DNA of 64,000 nt, taken from NCBI GenBank assembly GCA_023374025.1, contig SIJG01000216.1:1-64000 (forward strand). The letters are read 5' to 3'. Positions 47,656 through 60,900 of this stretch are shown here, in pieces. The notes under the pieces are model-generated. The model worked only from the letters and a program-made list of their open reading frames with translations. It did no database searches and was not told the origin of the DNA. Position 1 is the first letter of the stretch. Every line of letters begins with the position of its first letter. Both the position numbers and the translations under genes were made by a program. Origin of the DNA: Heterodera schachtii (lineage: Eukaryota; Nematoda; Chromadorea; Rhabditida; Heteroderidae).

Positions 47656-47699
47656 AAAATACAGCAATGGAAGGAAGGATCACAGAAGAAATTTTAATC

Positions 47700-50600
47700 G
47701 CCATGGTAAAAAATATTAATAGAAACAAAGATGTTTAATGGATAATATATCAATTTATTCATATTAAAAATTAGGTCGAATCTAAAAAAAGTATTAAAAA
47801 TGAAGATGAATGAGAAAATGCTTCTTAAAAAATATATTCAAAAATATAATTAAAAATCCATTGAGAATATTCCATTGAAAAGAAAATTATCGGCTTGCGG
47901 CAATTTATTTTTGCTTGCATTATAAAAAATAAAATTAAATTATAAATGATGAAAAATTATCATTAAAACAAAAACCTAAAAAATTTTGAAAAAAATATTG
48001 TAATATATGAAAAAAAAAATTTACAAAATGAGAGGCAAAAACAATTAGATGCTTACATTCATCCAGACCAAAAAGTGATAAAAGTGAAATTATTAGCAAT
48101 AAAACAACAGTTACTGAAGAATTCAACAAATTGATAATATAATATAATTTTATAAAATAAAAAATATAAATGAATATAATGAGTAACAATGTTAATTAGA
48201 TTAAAACAAACGCATAAAAATATTCGATGAAAATTCGAGCCAAAATAAATAATTTTCATTTAATAATGAAATTAGTATTAGGTTTGCTTTTATGTAGATA
48301 AATATTTTTAATCTGCTTTCCTGTTTCAAAGTTTACATTATTTTTTTATCTGTTTTTGAGAATTGTTTTGACAATTTTCAACTTTGTTAAATAGGTACTA
48401 ATTTTCCCGTTTTATGTGTTTTATTCATTGAAATGTATACGATAATTTTTGGTAATTTGCAAAAATTTTTTGTTGGAATTTTGTTTATGTTGGCAGAATT
48501 GTTAGTTAATTTTTAAAATATTTTCCAATTGTGTAATTTTGTCTTTATTTATGTTTTGTCTTTTATTAAAACTCGATGTTCAATTGAAATAAACTCTATG
48601 TAGGCTGACATTTTGGATGACAAAGAATTACCCTATTAAAATTCTAATTATATGAATTAGTTTATTTACAAATTTATCATTTAAAATAAGATTTGATTAA
48701 AATAATTTTATAAATTCTTTTTATAATTAATTCCTAATTTTTAAATTTGTTAAGAGGATAATTTCATAACACCTAAGCTGATAAATTAACGTCGATTGCC
48801 GATTAAGCTTGAATTTTTTGTGTTAATTATATATTCTTTTTCTTAATGAAAATTATAATTTTTTTTTTTGATTTCTTCATTATAATTTGATGAAAATACT
48901 CTCAATTTAAAAATCAATGTTTTTTTTTTGAAATTTTTTAAAATGGAATAAATTTCTATTTATTATATATTTAAATTTATGCACATAAATGATTTTTTCT
49001 GTCACTGTTTTCAAATATATAAAAAGTCTTATTATTTGCAATTATTGAATAATAGAGCTATTTTGTTGTTTTTTTGTGATTTGAAATTTGATTTTGTTTT
49101 TCATTCTGATTAATCGTTCAACATTGCTCACAATTTTAATTATTTTTTAATAGTTTTAAATTGCTTAATTATAGGTCCCCATTTCTCGCCAATTTTTCTC
49201 AAAAAAAAACGGGAATAAAAGTGCCCTTTTTTATTTTATTTTATTTCTCATGCTCTGGTAACCCGAAAACGCTTCTTTTTTTTTGTTCGTTGATTATTTA
49301 TAAATGAAGTCAAGTTTAGATTTATCATTTATTTATTGTGGTTTCATTTAAATATTATCCATTTAATTTAAAGCTATTAAAATTTTCTTTTAAGTACAAA
49401 TTTTATAATGCAAATTTAAATAAAAATTTATTTAATTTTATTAGTTCGTTATGAAAATTTCATTAATAATATATGAAAGTTACATTTACAGAAAATCAAT
49501 TTCATTTCATATTTTTTGTTTGCAGCAAAGCTTTCATTTAGATAGGCACTATAAATTATTTGGGGCAATACTCGACATTTCACAAAAAGTGCAAATTTGG
49601 GCGCTTCACAAAAAGTGCAAATATAAATTTTTTCATAACTTTTCTCAGACACAAGCAAGTTGCACAATCTTGGTATCATACGATAGCCCTTGAATTGCTT
49701 TATTAGCTTCGTAAATTTCAAAAAATTTATTAAGTTTTTCAAAAGTTATAACAATTTTTCCAGTTTTTTGGCTAGAACTTTTGAAAAGCTTAATAAATGG
49801 TTGTGTCTGAGAAAAGTTATGAGTTGATTTATTCAAAAATAACAAATTTGCACTTTTTGTGAAGCGCCCAAATTTGCACCTTTTGTGAAAAGTTTTTCAA
49901 AAAAAATTGCTTGCCAAAAAGGGTTTGTGAAAAGCAAAAAGCTTTGATTTATTATGTTCTTTTAAATTATTTTTCGCTTTTAATCTTAAGTTGCATTTCT
50001 ATGCTGATTAACAAATTGTGAGTGTGCTTTATTATTTAAATTATATAAACTAATTTTAATTTTTCTCTCTTATCATTTTTTTATTTTAATCTCATGCGTT
50101 GTTTTGAGACGGTACCGTAGAACTGTCGTTGATCCATATGAATAAAAAATGTTATATATGCTTTTAATGAAATTTATTTCTTTTTATCATTTACAAATCG
50201 TTTATATATTTTGTAATAATTTTTATTAATATTATTTGTTCTAAACTTAATTTTCATCTATTTATCTTTTTTCATGTCGGTGGATCATCCTGTTTTGCAG
50301 TATCTGGTACACCGTTTTTATATTCACTAATAAGAATAATTTTAATATTTATACCTCGTATTCCTCGTTCTGAGCATCTGCGTTTTTCTTCATGGATTTA
50401 ATATATACTCCGTTTAAATAAATATTGATAAATAAATACAAATTGAAATTTATTTAATGATTTGGTTGGACAACTTAAAAAAGCTTAATTTTAAATAGTG
50501 CAAAATTTGTTAAATTTTTGTATCGAATTCATCATTTCCTTATGATTTTGCATTAAGATTTTCTGTTATATCTCTTTCATTTCAGATTCTTCAATATTTG

Positions 50601-51290
50601 TAGACATTTTAATGGTTTATTTTATATAAAAAGCTTCTTTTTGTTTTGTGTAATTAAATTCACTAAAACAATTAAAATGATTAAAAATTAAATTTTTAAG
50701 TTTTTTGGATATATAATCATTTTGAGTTGGTAGTTTTATTATAACGTAATGACAGTAAAAAGATAATATAATGTAAGAAATAAAATATTTTTTCATAAAA
50801 TAAACTTTTTCGATTTTTACCATTAATTAATTTTGCAATTTTACATTTTTCAGAAAATTCACTACATTGTTATTTTCATTAATAAATTGACATTATACTT
50901 CTAATATGATCATCATAAATTTTATTTTCATCTAATAAGTTTTTTTTTAAATAAAGTCATCAGAAGAGAGAAAACCACTTACTCTGACGACTATTCATAT
51001 AAATGTGTCGTAGAGTAAGTGACAATATATAAATGATCACATGAATTAAAAAAGACAAAAATATGTGAAATTAAATAAATAAATAAATAAATTGAGGTCT
51101 GAGTCAAATGAGGTCGAAACATAAAAATACCAAATCACTTAGAAATTTGTTATATTCTAGCTTTTCCGGTCTTACATATTACCCTAGTGAACTTTTAAGT
51201 TTTGTTTTTAAATTGATTTAAAGATTTTGTTTTTATTATTTCTTTGTCGAGTTGATTCAACAATTTTGTTACCCTCCCAGCAAAGGGAAT
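47700..51290. other. gene-free stretch, A-rich to about 48.25 kb then T-rich
   Basis: No coding features. An inverted pair at about 49585-49630 and 49840-49880 (GCGCTTCACAAAAAGTGCAA and its complement) belongs to the foldback family. Several TCTCATG-led short mixed-composition islands occur (49237, 50088). Confidence 0.5.
50976..51021. repeat. near-perfect 16-bp stem hairpin
   Basis: CACTTACTCTGACGAC (50976-50991) pairs with GTCGTAGAGTAAGTG (51007-51021) with one unpaired base and a 15-base AT-rich loop. It could be a small structured RNA or the remains of a MITE. The stem is short for a microRNA precursor. Confidence 0.55.
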
Positions 51291-51297
51291 GAATTTT

Positions 51298-51756
51298 TTG
51301 GCTCCCGGACAATCGGACAGTGGACAATCCGACAGTGAGGACAATCCGACAGTAAATTACACTAAAAGATAATAAAATGCCGTCGCCGAAGGGGACCGAT
51401 TGTGCTGTATCAAGAAAAAAGGAAAATAGGCAAATAAATTGATTTCTTCGTACACCATTAAGCACTTTTGTCAAAGAAATGTAAGGAAGTAAGCATTGGA
51501 TTTATTGATCAAAATTTCACCTATAATTTACAAGACGGCATACGTGGGCGAGGAATGGCAAGAAAAGGCGCTTTTATTTCAATAAATATGCAGCCGGTCT
51601 CTTCAAAATGCCAATCTATGTTAATGTAGAACGAAACATTTTTAGACTGCATTCGCACTTTTTTTTTTATTTGCCTATTTTCCATTTTTTAATACGGCAC
51701 AATCGGTCCCTTCGGCGACCGCATTTTATTATCTTTTAGTGTAATTTACTGTCGGA
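51298..51756. mobile_element. minisatellite-ended foldback element
   Basis: The left arm (GGCTCCCGGACAATCGGACA... to AGGAAAATAGGCAAATA, 51300-51437) is mirrored by the right arm (TATTTGCCTATTTTCC... to TTTACTGTCGGAT, 51667-51756). The arms share AATTACACTAAAAGATAATA and the CCGAAGGGGACCGATTGTGC block in inverse orientation. It is related to 47195-47655. Confidence 0.65.
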
Positions 51757-51759
51757 TAA

Positions 51760-52321
51760 ATGAATATATTAATTTTAAAATATTCTTTAAATATAACCAT
51801 AAAAGCATTAATAATATTTCTTAATTCATTTTAAAATATATTTCATTATCCTTATAAGCAAAATTAAATTTACTTTTACAACTAATTTTAAACTTTTACA
51901 TTCTATAGAAATGTTCTTAGATTATTAATTAAGTAATTTAAATTTATTAAATTTTGTTTTTCCCTCCTGCTACAGAAACGGACGTTATTGATGATTAATT
52001 ATTTAACTTTGAACATTTAATAGTTTTAAATTTATATACGAAATGTCAAAAGAAATTTGATTTTCTTCAAAATTTTATTTTATTAACTATTTATAAATTG
52101 TTATTATCATTTATTTAATTCAATTCTTTTATTTAATTAATTATAAAACAAGTTGATTGAGTTTAATTTTCTTAATTCATCACTATGATTTAATTTTTTA
52201 TTTTTCATGAATGTTTCTTTCTGTATCAAATTTTAAATTTAAATACGAACTGTAATTTGCTTTAATTTTTATTTTATAAATATGATAAATGTAATAATAA
52301 TTTATTACTTTATTCTTTTAT
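51760..52321. other. T-rich gene-free stretch
   Basis: No coding or repeat ends recognised. It forms the 3' flank of the GC-rich island. Confidence 0.45.
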
Positions 52322-53655
52322 TTATGTAGTGGCGGATGAGCAGAGATCACTGTTGTCCACGTCGAGAGCTACGAAACTGATCAGAACCACGACGTCGCCA
52401 AGACGCCTAAGCCCATTCCGAGCGGTCGCGTCCACGCCATTCCTGCTGGTGTCCTTCACGGACGTCTGATGAGATGAACGAGAAAAGCTGTGCCGACGGT
52501 GGTCGACGAGAACAAACCCGCGGCTAATGTTGGGGCGGCGGCGTTCTTCAGAAGTACTAACATCAGGTCGCACAACTTGAAAACGCGGTCGCGGGCGGCC
52601 CAATTCCTTCTCACCGGGAAACTTCCCAACTTCATAAATCCAAGCCATCATTGTCTTCGCTCCGTGTTCAGTCAAGAGTCCCGACTGGTTCACTCGATTT
52701 CCCGCGTTTGTTCCTCCGTAGCGAAACACTTCCATGAGGCTTCTTCCTTCTTTCGTCACAGCTCCGAACCGAATGTGAGTGTCGTCGCAGAGCTTGGCCA
52801 AACGTCGAACAAGTTCGAGAAATTGCGCTTTTCGAGAGTGAATGTACGGCGGCACGGCCCAGTAGATGAAAACGTGGCCATAGCGCTCACAAATGGCCCT
52901 CAATCGCTCAAAGCATTCGCAAATCGTTTCCATCGTCTCATTGGCCAGTAGTGCATCGCGTCCACATACAATTAGCAAAGTTTTTACTTTCCTGGAGAGG
53001 ATGGCATTGTCAAAATTGCGCACAAGCCCACCAAGCCTTCTTCTTCACTTATCAGCATTTCGACGGCCGTCATCTCAGTGAAATTCACCAATTGCTTGGC
53101 AGTCGAATCGCCCATCACAACTCTTGGCTTCTCGATCAAACGCCGGCGATGGATGAGTTGGGCTCGAATGACTTCAAATGCCCACGGCGCTTTCGCAAAG
53201 AATTCTTGCCATGCCAATTGTTCCGTTTGGCTTTCTTCTCAGAATGGCAGTTTTGGCGGCGCAATTTGGAGAAGCTGATAGCTGCTTTCTTCCAAAGTTC
53301 GCCTCAATTTCCGGCACGTGCGAACGCGCATTTCGGTCACTTCCATCAAATTTTCTGCAGACGGGAGCATGTCCGAAGGCACCATGTCGCCACGGGCACC
53401 AATAAACAGCACAAATTCCTGGCCAGCGGTGCCATCCATGATCGTTTCCACCAAACGACGAGATGCCGTTGTTGAGCCGAATTTTTTGAGCAGAAATGCA
53501 CAGAACAGTGCTTGAAGCGGCGTTGACACCTCTTTTGCGCCGATTCCGATTTGGCGATTTAGGACGGCATCAAAATCGGCAACGACCAACTGCGTGCAGT
53601 GCTCATCCGTAATCTCGCCTCGGCTCATGAAAAGAAATAAATTTGATAAACACAT
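52322..53655 (-). pseudogene. broken SGNH/GDSL-like hydrolase coding region
   Basis: One intronless minus-strand region reads from ATG 53655. Its frame is stopped once by TGA at 53239-53241, continues open to about 53040, then continues one frame over to the stop at 52322. The segment after the TGA has VVMGDSTAKQL, matching the GDS-containing nucleophile block of SGNH/GDSL enzymes. Then come TLLIVCGRDAL (block III-like), FIYWAVPPYI, and NQSGLLTEHG where active enzymes usually carry D-x-x-H-L. Both catalytic Asp and His thus appear absent. Base composition is much richer in GC than the surroundings. SGNH domains occur both in cellular esterases and in some non-LTR retrotransposon ORF1 proteins, so a retro-derived copy is possible. 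One stop, one frameshift and lost catalytic residues argue for a pseudogene or a non-enzymatic relative. Confidence 0.55.
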
Positions 53656-53659
53656 TTTA

Positions 53660-55850
53660 ATGAAAAATAATAAAAGAAAATTTAAATAAAAAACTTAATA
53701 ACGCTAAAACAATTCTTGTTTTAAAATATGTAATTACGTGATACAAATTTATAAATATCATAATAAAAGTTATAATAGTAAACTACACTATAAAATCTAT
53801 CAATGAAAATATATCATTATTTACCATCTATTTAATCTAACAATAATTTCAATTAAAATTTTGAGTGGGACCCTCGATACAATAAACACGAATACCGAAT
53901 CAGGAGAATATTATAATAAAAAATTGTATTGAATAAAAACTTGTAGTAATTACTACAAGTGAATAAAATTATTAAATTTGAACACCAAATATTAATTTGC
54001 TTCTTAATAAAATAGATATGTATAAATTTAATAAATCGAAATTATATATAATTCAAAGTAAATCTTTGAAACATACAGCTCAACGTTTTTTATCATTTTT
54101 TTTTTGATTTTGATAAATTCATTTTCTTAAAGAATAAGTTTATCTTTTTCACTAATCGATCTTTAATATGAAAATTTTATAATAAATGTAAAGAAATTTC
54201 AACGGAAAATTCTATGTTAAATATAAAATTATAGTCGAGACTAATAATTGAGAGGGAGATAAAGATCTTGTGAACGAATCAACAGCGCAAGAAGAGGAAA
54301 TAAATAAAATCGCAAAACCCGGCAATAGGAAAATTTAAGAACTTTGAAAAAATTATATAAAAAAGAATTTTTGCAAAAAAAAAAAAATTTGTATAAAAGG
54401 TAATTAAAATGGAAAAAAAACTAATTAAATAAATATTTAAAAAATAATCAAATAAAAACGTAAATATATTTAAAATTTAAAAAATGAGAGTCATTACACC
54501 AAATAAATTGATTTTAAAAGATGAAAATATTGAAAATATATAAAATAAAATAATTTTACAATTATTAAAACTAAATATATGAACAACCCCAATTAATGGA
54601 AAAATAATTAAATTTAAAATGAAAACGTAACATTACGAGACTTAAATAATGATCTTAACGGAAATATTTATGAGTTTAAGAAAAGACTTCCATAAATTCC
54701 TTTGCTTACATTCGCTATGAAAATTTTCAAAAACTTCATTTGATGCCAAAAAGTCCATTTTAAAATTTATTCAAAATTAGAAAAATGAAAAAAAAATTAC
54801 CCAAATTTTATTTTCCATCTCAATGATAGCTTTTACAAAAAAATATATTTAAAAAAAATTTTGAAGATGAAATATTTTAAGTTAGCTTTAATAGATAATA
54901 TTGCGCCATTTTATTTTAAAATATTTATGTGAGAAAAATATTTAAAATCAACCTGTTGGGATTCAAGTCATAAATTCCTTATGGGTTTGATTTAACAATA
55001 AATTATTTTAAAAAACGGATGTTCTGTGATTTAGAGTGCACATAAAATTGTAGAGAAACAAAAATAAGAATGTAGAACATTAAATTTGTAGAGTAAATGA
55101 AAATAATAATTCAAATATAAAATCGAAAAGGCAATAAAACCAAAAGATAATTATAAATAAAAATAAAATTTTACGACCATAATTTTTTTCAATAACGAAT
55201 TATGAAATTTTATGGGTTATTAAATAAATTTAAAGCTATTGTTACATTTATTTGTTAACTGTTAAAAGTAAAATAACCTTTACATCACTCGAAAGCTATC
55301 GAATTTTTCTATTATTGCCATGGTAAAAATGAACAATAATATTAACAAATTCCATAAAAATAATTTAATATATAAGCAAATGAGGGCAGAGATAAAATTA
55401 TTAAACTCGAAAGTTTTACATAATAAAACTGAGGTAAAAAAAAAGATAAAAATGAATTTGAATCGTCATAAAAGAAAATGTATTAAAAAAATAGCTCAAA
55501 ATTTAAAGAATATTTAATAAATTAAAACAAGTATCTATTCAAATATTGTCACCATTACGTTGCAATTGTTATGAGGATGTATTTGTATGAGGCATTATAC
55601 ATGAGAAAAAATTCTTATAATTATATTCAAATTAAGTTGAATAATCATTATTATTTATTAATATTAATGTAACCATAAAATCATTTTAAATAAAAATTCA
55701 TCCACAGACATTGAAAAGAATTATGGCGGCCTTCAAAAAAACTTAAAAATATTTGGAATTTTTTTCACAATTGTAATATATAATAAAAAATATTTAAATC
55801 TTGAATGTTAAAATACTCGGAAAAGAATTGCCTTTTTAGTGTTTGCGAAC
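53660..55850. other. A-rich gene-free stretch
   Basis: The plus strand is A-rich, the mirror of the T-rich DNA on the other side of the island. The 65-codon frame at 55320-55517 is Lys/Asn-rich, as expected from A-rich noise. No gene supported. Confidence 0.5.
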
Positions 55851-57900
55851 AAGAGTTGGGACTTTTCTTTTATTCAGATGTTTTGCAGATTTAAGAGCAT
55901 TTATTTTTCTAATTACTTTTCTTTTCTTTTTTTGCTTTATTTCGTATAATATGTGATGGATGATATCATTTCAGACATTGACAAATTAGCTTCAAAAATA
56001 TAGGGCCATTTAATTTCTTTAAACATAAGTTAAGTAACAATTATTTTTAATCAAAAATGAAATTACATGAAATTTAAAAAATATAATAAATGTAGACCGA
56101 ATAAAAAGGGATTTCATAAACCGCTAGGGGTCATTTCTGTCTGAGCCAAGTTTAAAGCATTATAACTTTTTTCTCAGTGGGCCAAAATTTATAAATTTGG
56201 TACGTTCGAAAGCTCTACATGTTTAGAAGCTTTTGATAAGGTATTTCTAAGCGATTTGCAAATTTTGGGAAGCCGATATTTTTCTCATTTGTCCTGACGA
56301 TATTTTTTTCTTTTATTTTGCATGGTAAAAATTTCTCTGTTATTTAATAACAATTATAATATGTTTCCATATGCAAATAACAAAATAATTAATTGTTTTC
56401 GTTTATTTTTAAAAGTGTTTTTATTTAGTGTTTGGCATTAGTTATTTAACATAACTTTTTTATAATTTTTTGTTAAATGTATTACTATGATTTATCTATT
56501 AAAAAACTTGCATAATAAACTGAATTTGCATGTCAGTCGGACAGGAGTATATCAAATTGCTTTCTCGTTGCCGCCATTTTACAATTGTTACTAATGTTTT
56601 CTGAAAAAAATTTCATATGTAAAATTTATAATTAAATTGTTAAATTAATAATTTTTGTAAATATATGAAAAAAAAAAAATTATTTTGCTATCATTTTGTT
56701 TTCTTTTTTTTTTATTAAATTCGTTTATTTCTTTTTATTAATAATATTAAGATATTAATATTATTTTTTATTTAATTGAATGTATTGAATTATTATTTTT
56801 TCATTATATTTTTTCATTTCTATATTCAATCATTTTAATAATCATTTATTTAGCGTAAATTTCAATATAAGTTAAATTGTTTTTTTTCAAAAAATATATC
56901 AATTAAGTTTAATTTATTATTAAATATTATTTTTACATTTCAGTTAGATTAATGATTTTTATTAATCATGTTGTTTTATTTTTTAATTTGTTTAATAATT
57001 TTAAGATTTTTTATTTTTCATCAATTAACGTTATTTAATTTTATTCTGTACGATTAATATGCAGAAATAAGTTATATTTTCAAATTATTTTTAGGTGTTA
57101 GTGTTAATTCATGCTCTCTACACGCTTGTTGTCTGAGAAATTCTTTCGATCGTTACTCATTAAATTAATATTTGAATTGATTTAAATATATATTTTTTTA
57201 ATATTTTCTTCTATATATTAAATGAAAATATTTTTATTGTTTAATCTTTAACTATCAATATAACAATATATAATTAGTTAATTAAATTTTTATTTTGTAT
57301 TTTTCTTTTATTATTTTTTACTTTAGTATTTATATGATAGTGCAAAAACATTAACTTTTAATCTGCATAAATATTATTAGTAAAAAGCGGAGTTTTCAGA
57401 AAATTTATGTGGCAATTTAACTTTACTATTTTAAAGTTTTATATAATCAACATAATTTTTTAATAATTTGTGCAAATTCTACTGATAGTCTCTCATGGGG
57501 AATATTTCTCTGTGAATTATTTTTAAATTTATGGCAATATTTTAAAAAGTTCAATTATTAGTGTTTTGAATTCTATAAATTATTCAAAAACTTTGATAAA
57601 CTTTTATTTTAAGCAGCCTAAAAGGCACTTAAATTAACAAAAGTTTTGGTCAGTTAATTGAGTAAGTATGAAATTAATAAATTTTGCTGAAATTAAAAAA
57701 GAAAGAATGACGTAGCATCTCAATGTACACAGAGAACAAAAAATAGATAAAAGAAATTTACCTTATTTTATTCTAATTAGAAAATATTTACTAATTTATT
57801 TTCTTATCTCTTTTTGGCATTTAATCTCATGGTTGGGTTCAATAACAGCATTTCTATCGGTGTTATACATATGTCTATCTTTTTTTATTTTGGTTTAATT
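55830..57900. other. T-rich stretch with repeat fragments
   Basis: 55838-55870 (GTTTGCGAACAAGAGTTGGG) is an inverted fragment of hAT-like element B. 57430-57500 is the second copy of the 7430-7490 repeat. No genes. Confidence 0.5.
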
Positions 57901-57904
57901 TAAA

Positions 57905-57980
57905 AAGGCTCTGGGAGTGTTCGGAAGGGGCGTTCCCTCCCTCTGATTGGTTGAGCCCTTTGCGCCTTACAGTACTCTAA
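57905..57980 (+). repeat. GC-box/CCAAT-like repeat, copy 1
   Basis: GAAGGGGCGTTCCCTCCCTCTGATTGGTTGAGCC... ends CTTACAGTACT. A second copy at 63335-63395 has GAAGGGGCGGTCCTTCCCTTTGATTGGTTGAGCC and the same ending. The GGGCG and ATTGG words resemble promoter boxes, but no gene follows either copy. Confidence 0.45.
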
Positions 57981-60900
57981 CGACTAACATTTATAAACTA
58001 ATTAAAGTTACAATTGTTGAATTAGAAGATTAAATTTAATTACTAATTTTATAGTAATAATTATTCTTATTCAGTTTATTGTAAATTAAATTATTAAAAC
58101 GGATTATTGAGTAATTAACATAATTTAGATACGAAATGTTGAAAGAAATTATGATTTGTATTAATTTTTAAATTTTTAAATATGTTTAAAAGTAATAATC
58201 ACTTTATTTCTTTTATTTAATTAATTGTAAAATAAGTTTGTTTTGTATCTTTTATCTCTTTTTATTTTTTCATTTCACGACCTAAAAATCGTTTTAACGT
58301 TGCTGTTTAATTGTCGCTTCTCGTGCTTCTTCTATTCGGTTGTTAGTAATAAGTTTTATTTTATTTGCCTTTATTTTTTATTTTGCAGTAAAGAAATTTT
58401 TTTTATTTAATCACCTTTTATTCTTAATTTGTTTTTGATGAATAGAATTTTTAAATTTTATTTATAATTTTATGCTCCAAAAAAATTAAATTATATTTAC
58501 TAATTATTTAAATTTAGCAAATAAGTCTTACTGAATATCAAATAATATTTTTATTTTCCTTTTATATATTTTTTTGTTAAATTGTTTATGTGTGATTTCT
58601 CTTTTTTTAAAATTGCTTAATAATCTCGAATACGTGCGTTGTATTGTATTTAAACGGGGATGGCTTCACCCTATAGATAATAAATTTTTATTTTATATAA
58701 ATATATTTTCTCAATGAAAAAATAAAATATAGAACTTGTAATGATTTAGCAAGTAAGAATTTTATTATTTTTTTTTAATGAATAAATTTTTTGTTTGGTT
58801 ATAAATTTTTTTCGCTAATTATAAACCAAATGATTTTCATTTGAATTAAATGTTTTTTAAAGCTCGGATCCAGCAGCAATTAAAATCATGATTAATTTTA
58901 ATTAAATTAATAAACTGTAATAGGCAGAATTTTAATTATGCGACATAAAAATATTTAATATTTTATTGTATTATAAGTTATGCTATTGCTTAAATTGAAT
59001 TTATCTTATTGTTTTATAAATACTTTTTCTTGTGGTTATCATTTAATTTACTTGTCTCTGTTTTCTCTATTCGTGGATTTATTCGATAAGCAGCCGAATC
59101 AGTAAAAAAAATTTAATTTTTATTTATAATAAAAACAGTTTTTCTTATTTATTTAATTGTCTGTCCTCAGGTTTAAAAATATATTGAAATTTTTATTTTA
59201 TTATTTTTTATATTTTTTATTAAATGTTTTTTCTATGATTTATCTCTTTAAAAACTTGCCTGGCCAGACTAAACCGGCCAGACTAAACTAACCCGGTCCG
59301 GAAAGAGCACATTCTGACGAACAAAATAAAAAAAGAATAATTTAAACAGGTGCTGAAGCAAAGAATAAAAATTAAAAAGTTTGTTATAATCTAATGGCAT
59401 TTCATTTAGTAACTAATTTTGTTTTGTTAATTTAAAATTTGTCTTTTCTATTTTTTATTTCATAAAATTCAATGTTTGCATTCTTTGTTATTGGTGTTTT
59501 ATTGCTTATTAAACATTTTTATTACTCCTTGATCGTTGACTTAAGTTTCGAAAAAATCGTCCCATGTTGTAAAATTTATTTAAATTTTTATAAATATATT
59601 TAATTTTTTAATATTACTCTCGTTAACTATTTTACATATCATTGCAAAAATTCAGATTAATTTTTATTTATTTTTTGGACTTTTTTAGTGAGTTTAACCA
59701 AATTATTATTTTATTCATTTATATGTAATTATTTGCATTTGAAATATCGATATGAATTATTAATCTTATATTTATAATTTGTTTTCTCCAAAAATAAATT
59801 AAAATTGTCGGTATAGAAATAAATGCATATTTTTCCATGTTGCATTGTCGAGTTTTTGCCCATCGATTTAATTGATCATCTTTTAATTAAAAGTTTGTAT
59901 TTTCAAAATAATAAGATAATAAATGTTTTAAAGTTAATTTTACATTTATTTGAATATAATTAAGAAATAATCGATTCATTTTATAAAGAAAAAATACTTT
60001 ATTATTATAGTTAGACAAATAGTTCTTATTTTTGCTATTAGTTGTTTTTGTTTTTATCTTATTAAATTTCTCTTCAATAGTTTTAATAAATAATAGATGC
60101 CTTTTTACCCTTTTCATAAAATTTATATAGGAAAAAAATAAATTAAAAATTTAATTTTTGAAATATATAAAACTCTCGAATTTTGACAATTTAAAGCTTA
60201 ATTATTTTTCACTATTATTTCATTTTTTTAAATTAAAATTAGTGACAGATTTTAATTATATCATATAACAATATTTTTGTGCTATTGTATTTAAATGTTC
60301 AATTTTATATGAATTTTCTTTAATTGCAAAGTCTGCTAATGAATTGTTTCTTTGTTTTACTTTTTGATTAATTTGTGCTTTTTTCTGTTTGAAGAATTTT
60401 GAAAAAAGATTTACAAAAATACCCAATTACTCCATCAGTTTTCAAAAAAGCGTAATGTTCAAAAAAAAAAAGAAGTTAAAATTATAAAATATTCCCTTGG
60501 TTTTAATTAAACAGTTTATTGTTATTATTTTTTCTCTTGCCTTGGTTAATAATTCAAAACTCTCAAGGAATTTAATATCATTTCATTTTGTATGATTTCA
60601 ATAATTTTATTAATCATTTATTTTAAATGCTCTTTTAATTTGTTAATTTTTGTTTATTCCACAATAAATAAAATAACAACTCAATCTAAAGCTTGGAAAT
60701 TGTCAAATTCAGAAAATTTGAAGAAAGAATGAATATTTTCTGAGAAAATAAAAGCATCGATTTTAAAATATTTTTTGAGTATTAAATAACCTTTTTTAAG
60801 TTTAATTTTTTTTTTTTTGGGGTTCTCTTTTCATTTATCTCTTGTTAGTAAGATTGAGTTTCTCTCCATTGTAGAATTGGCTTGTTTAATTGTTCATAAT

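Noticed and set aside
52490..53515. Plus-strand open frames opposite the SGNH-like region
   Set aside because: They are shadows of the GC-richer minus-strand coding region; the recognisable motifs are only on the minus strand.
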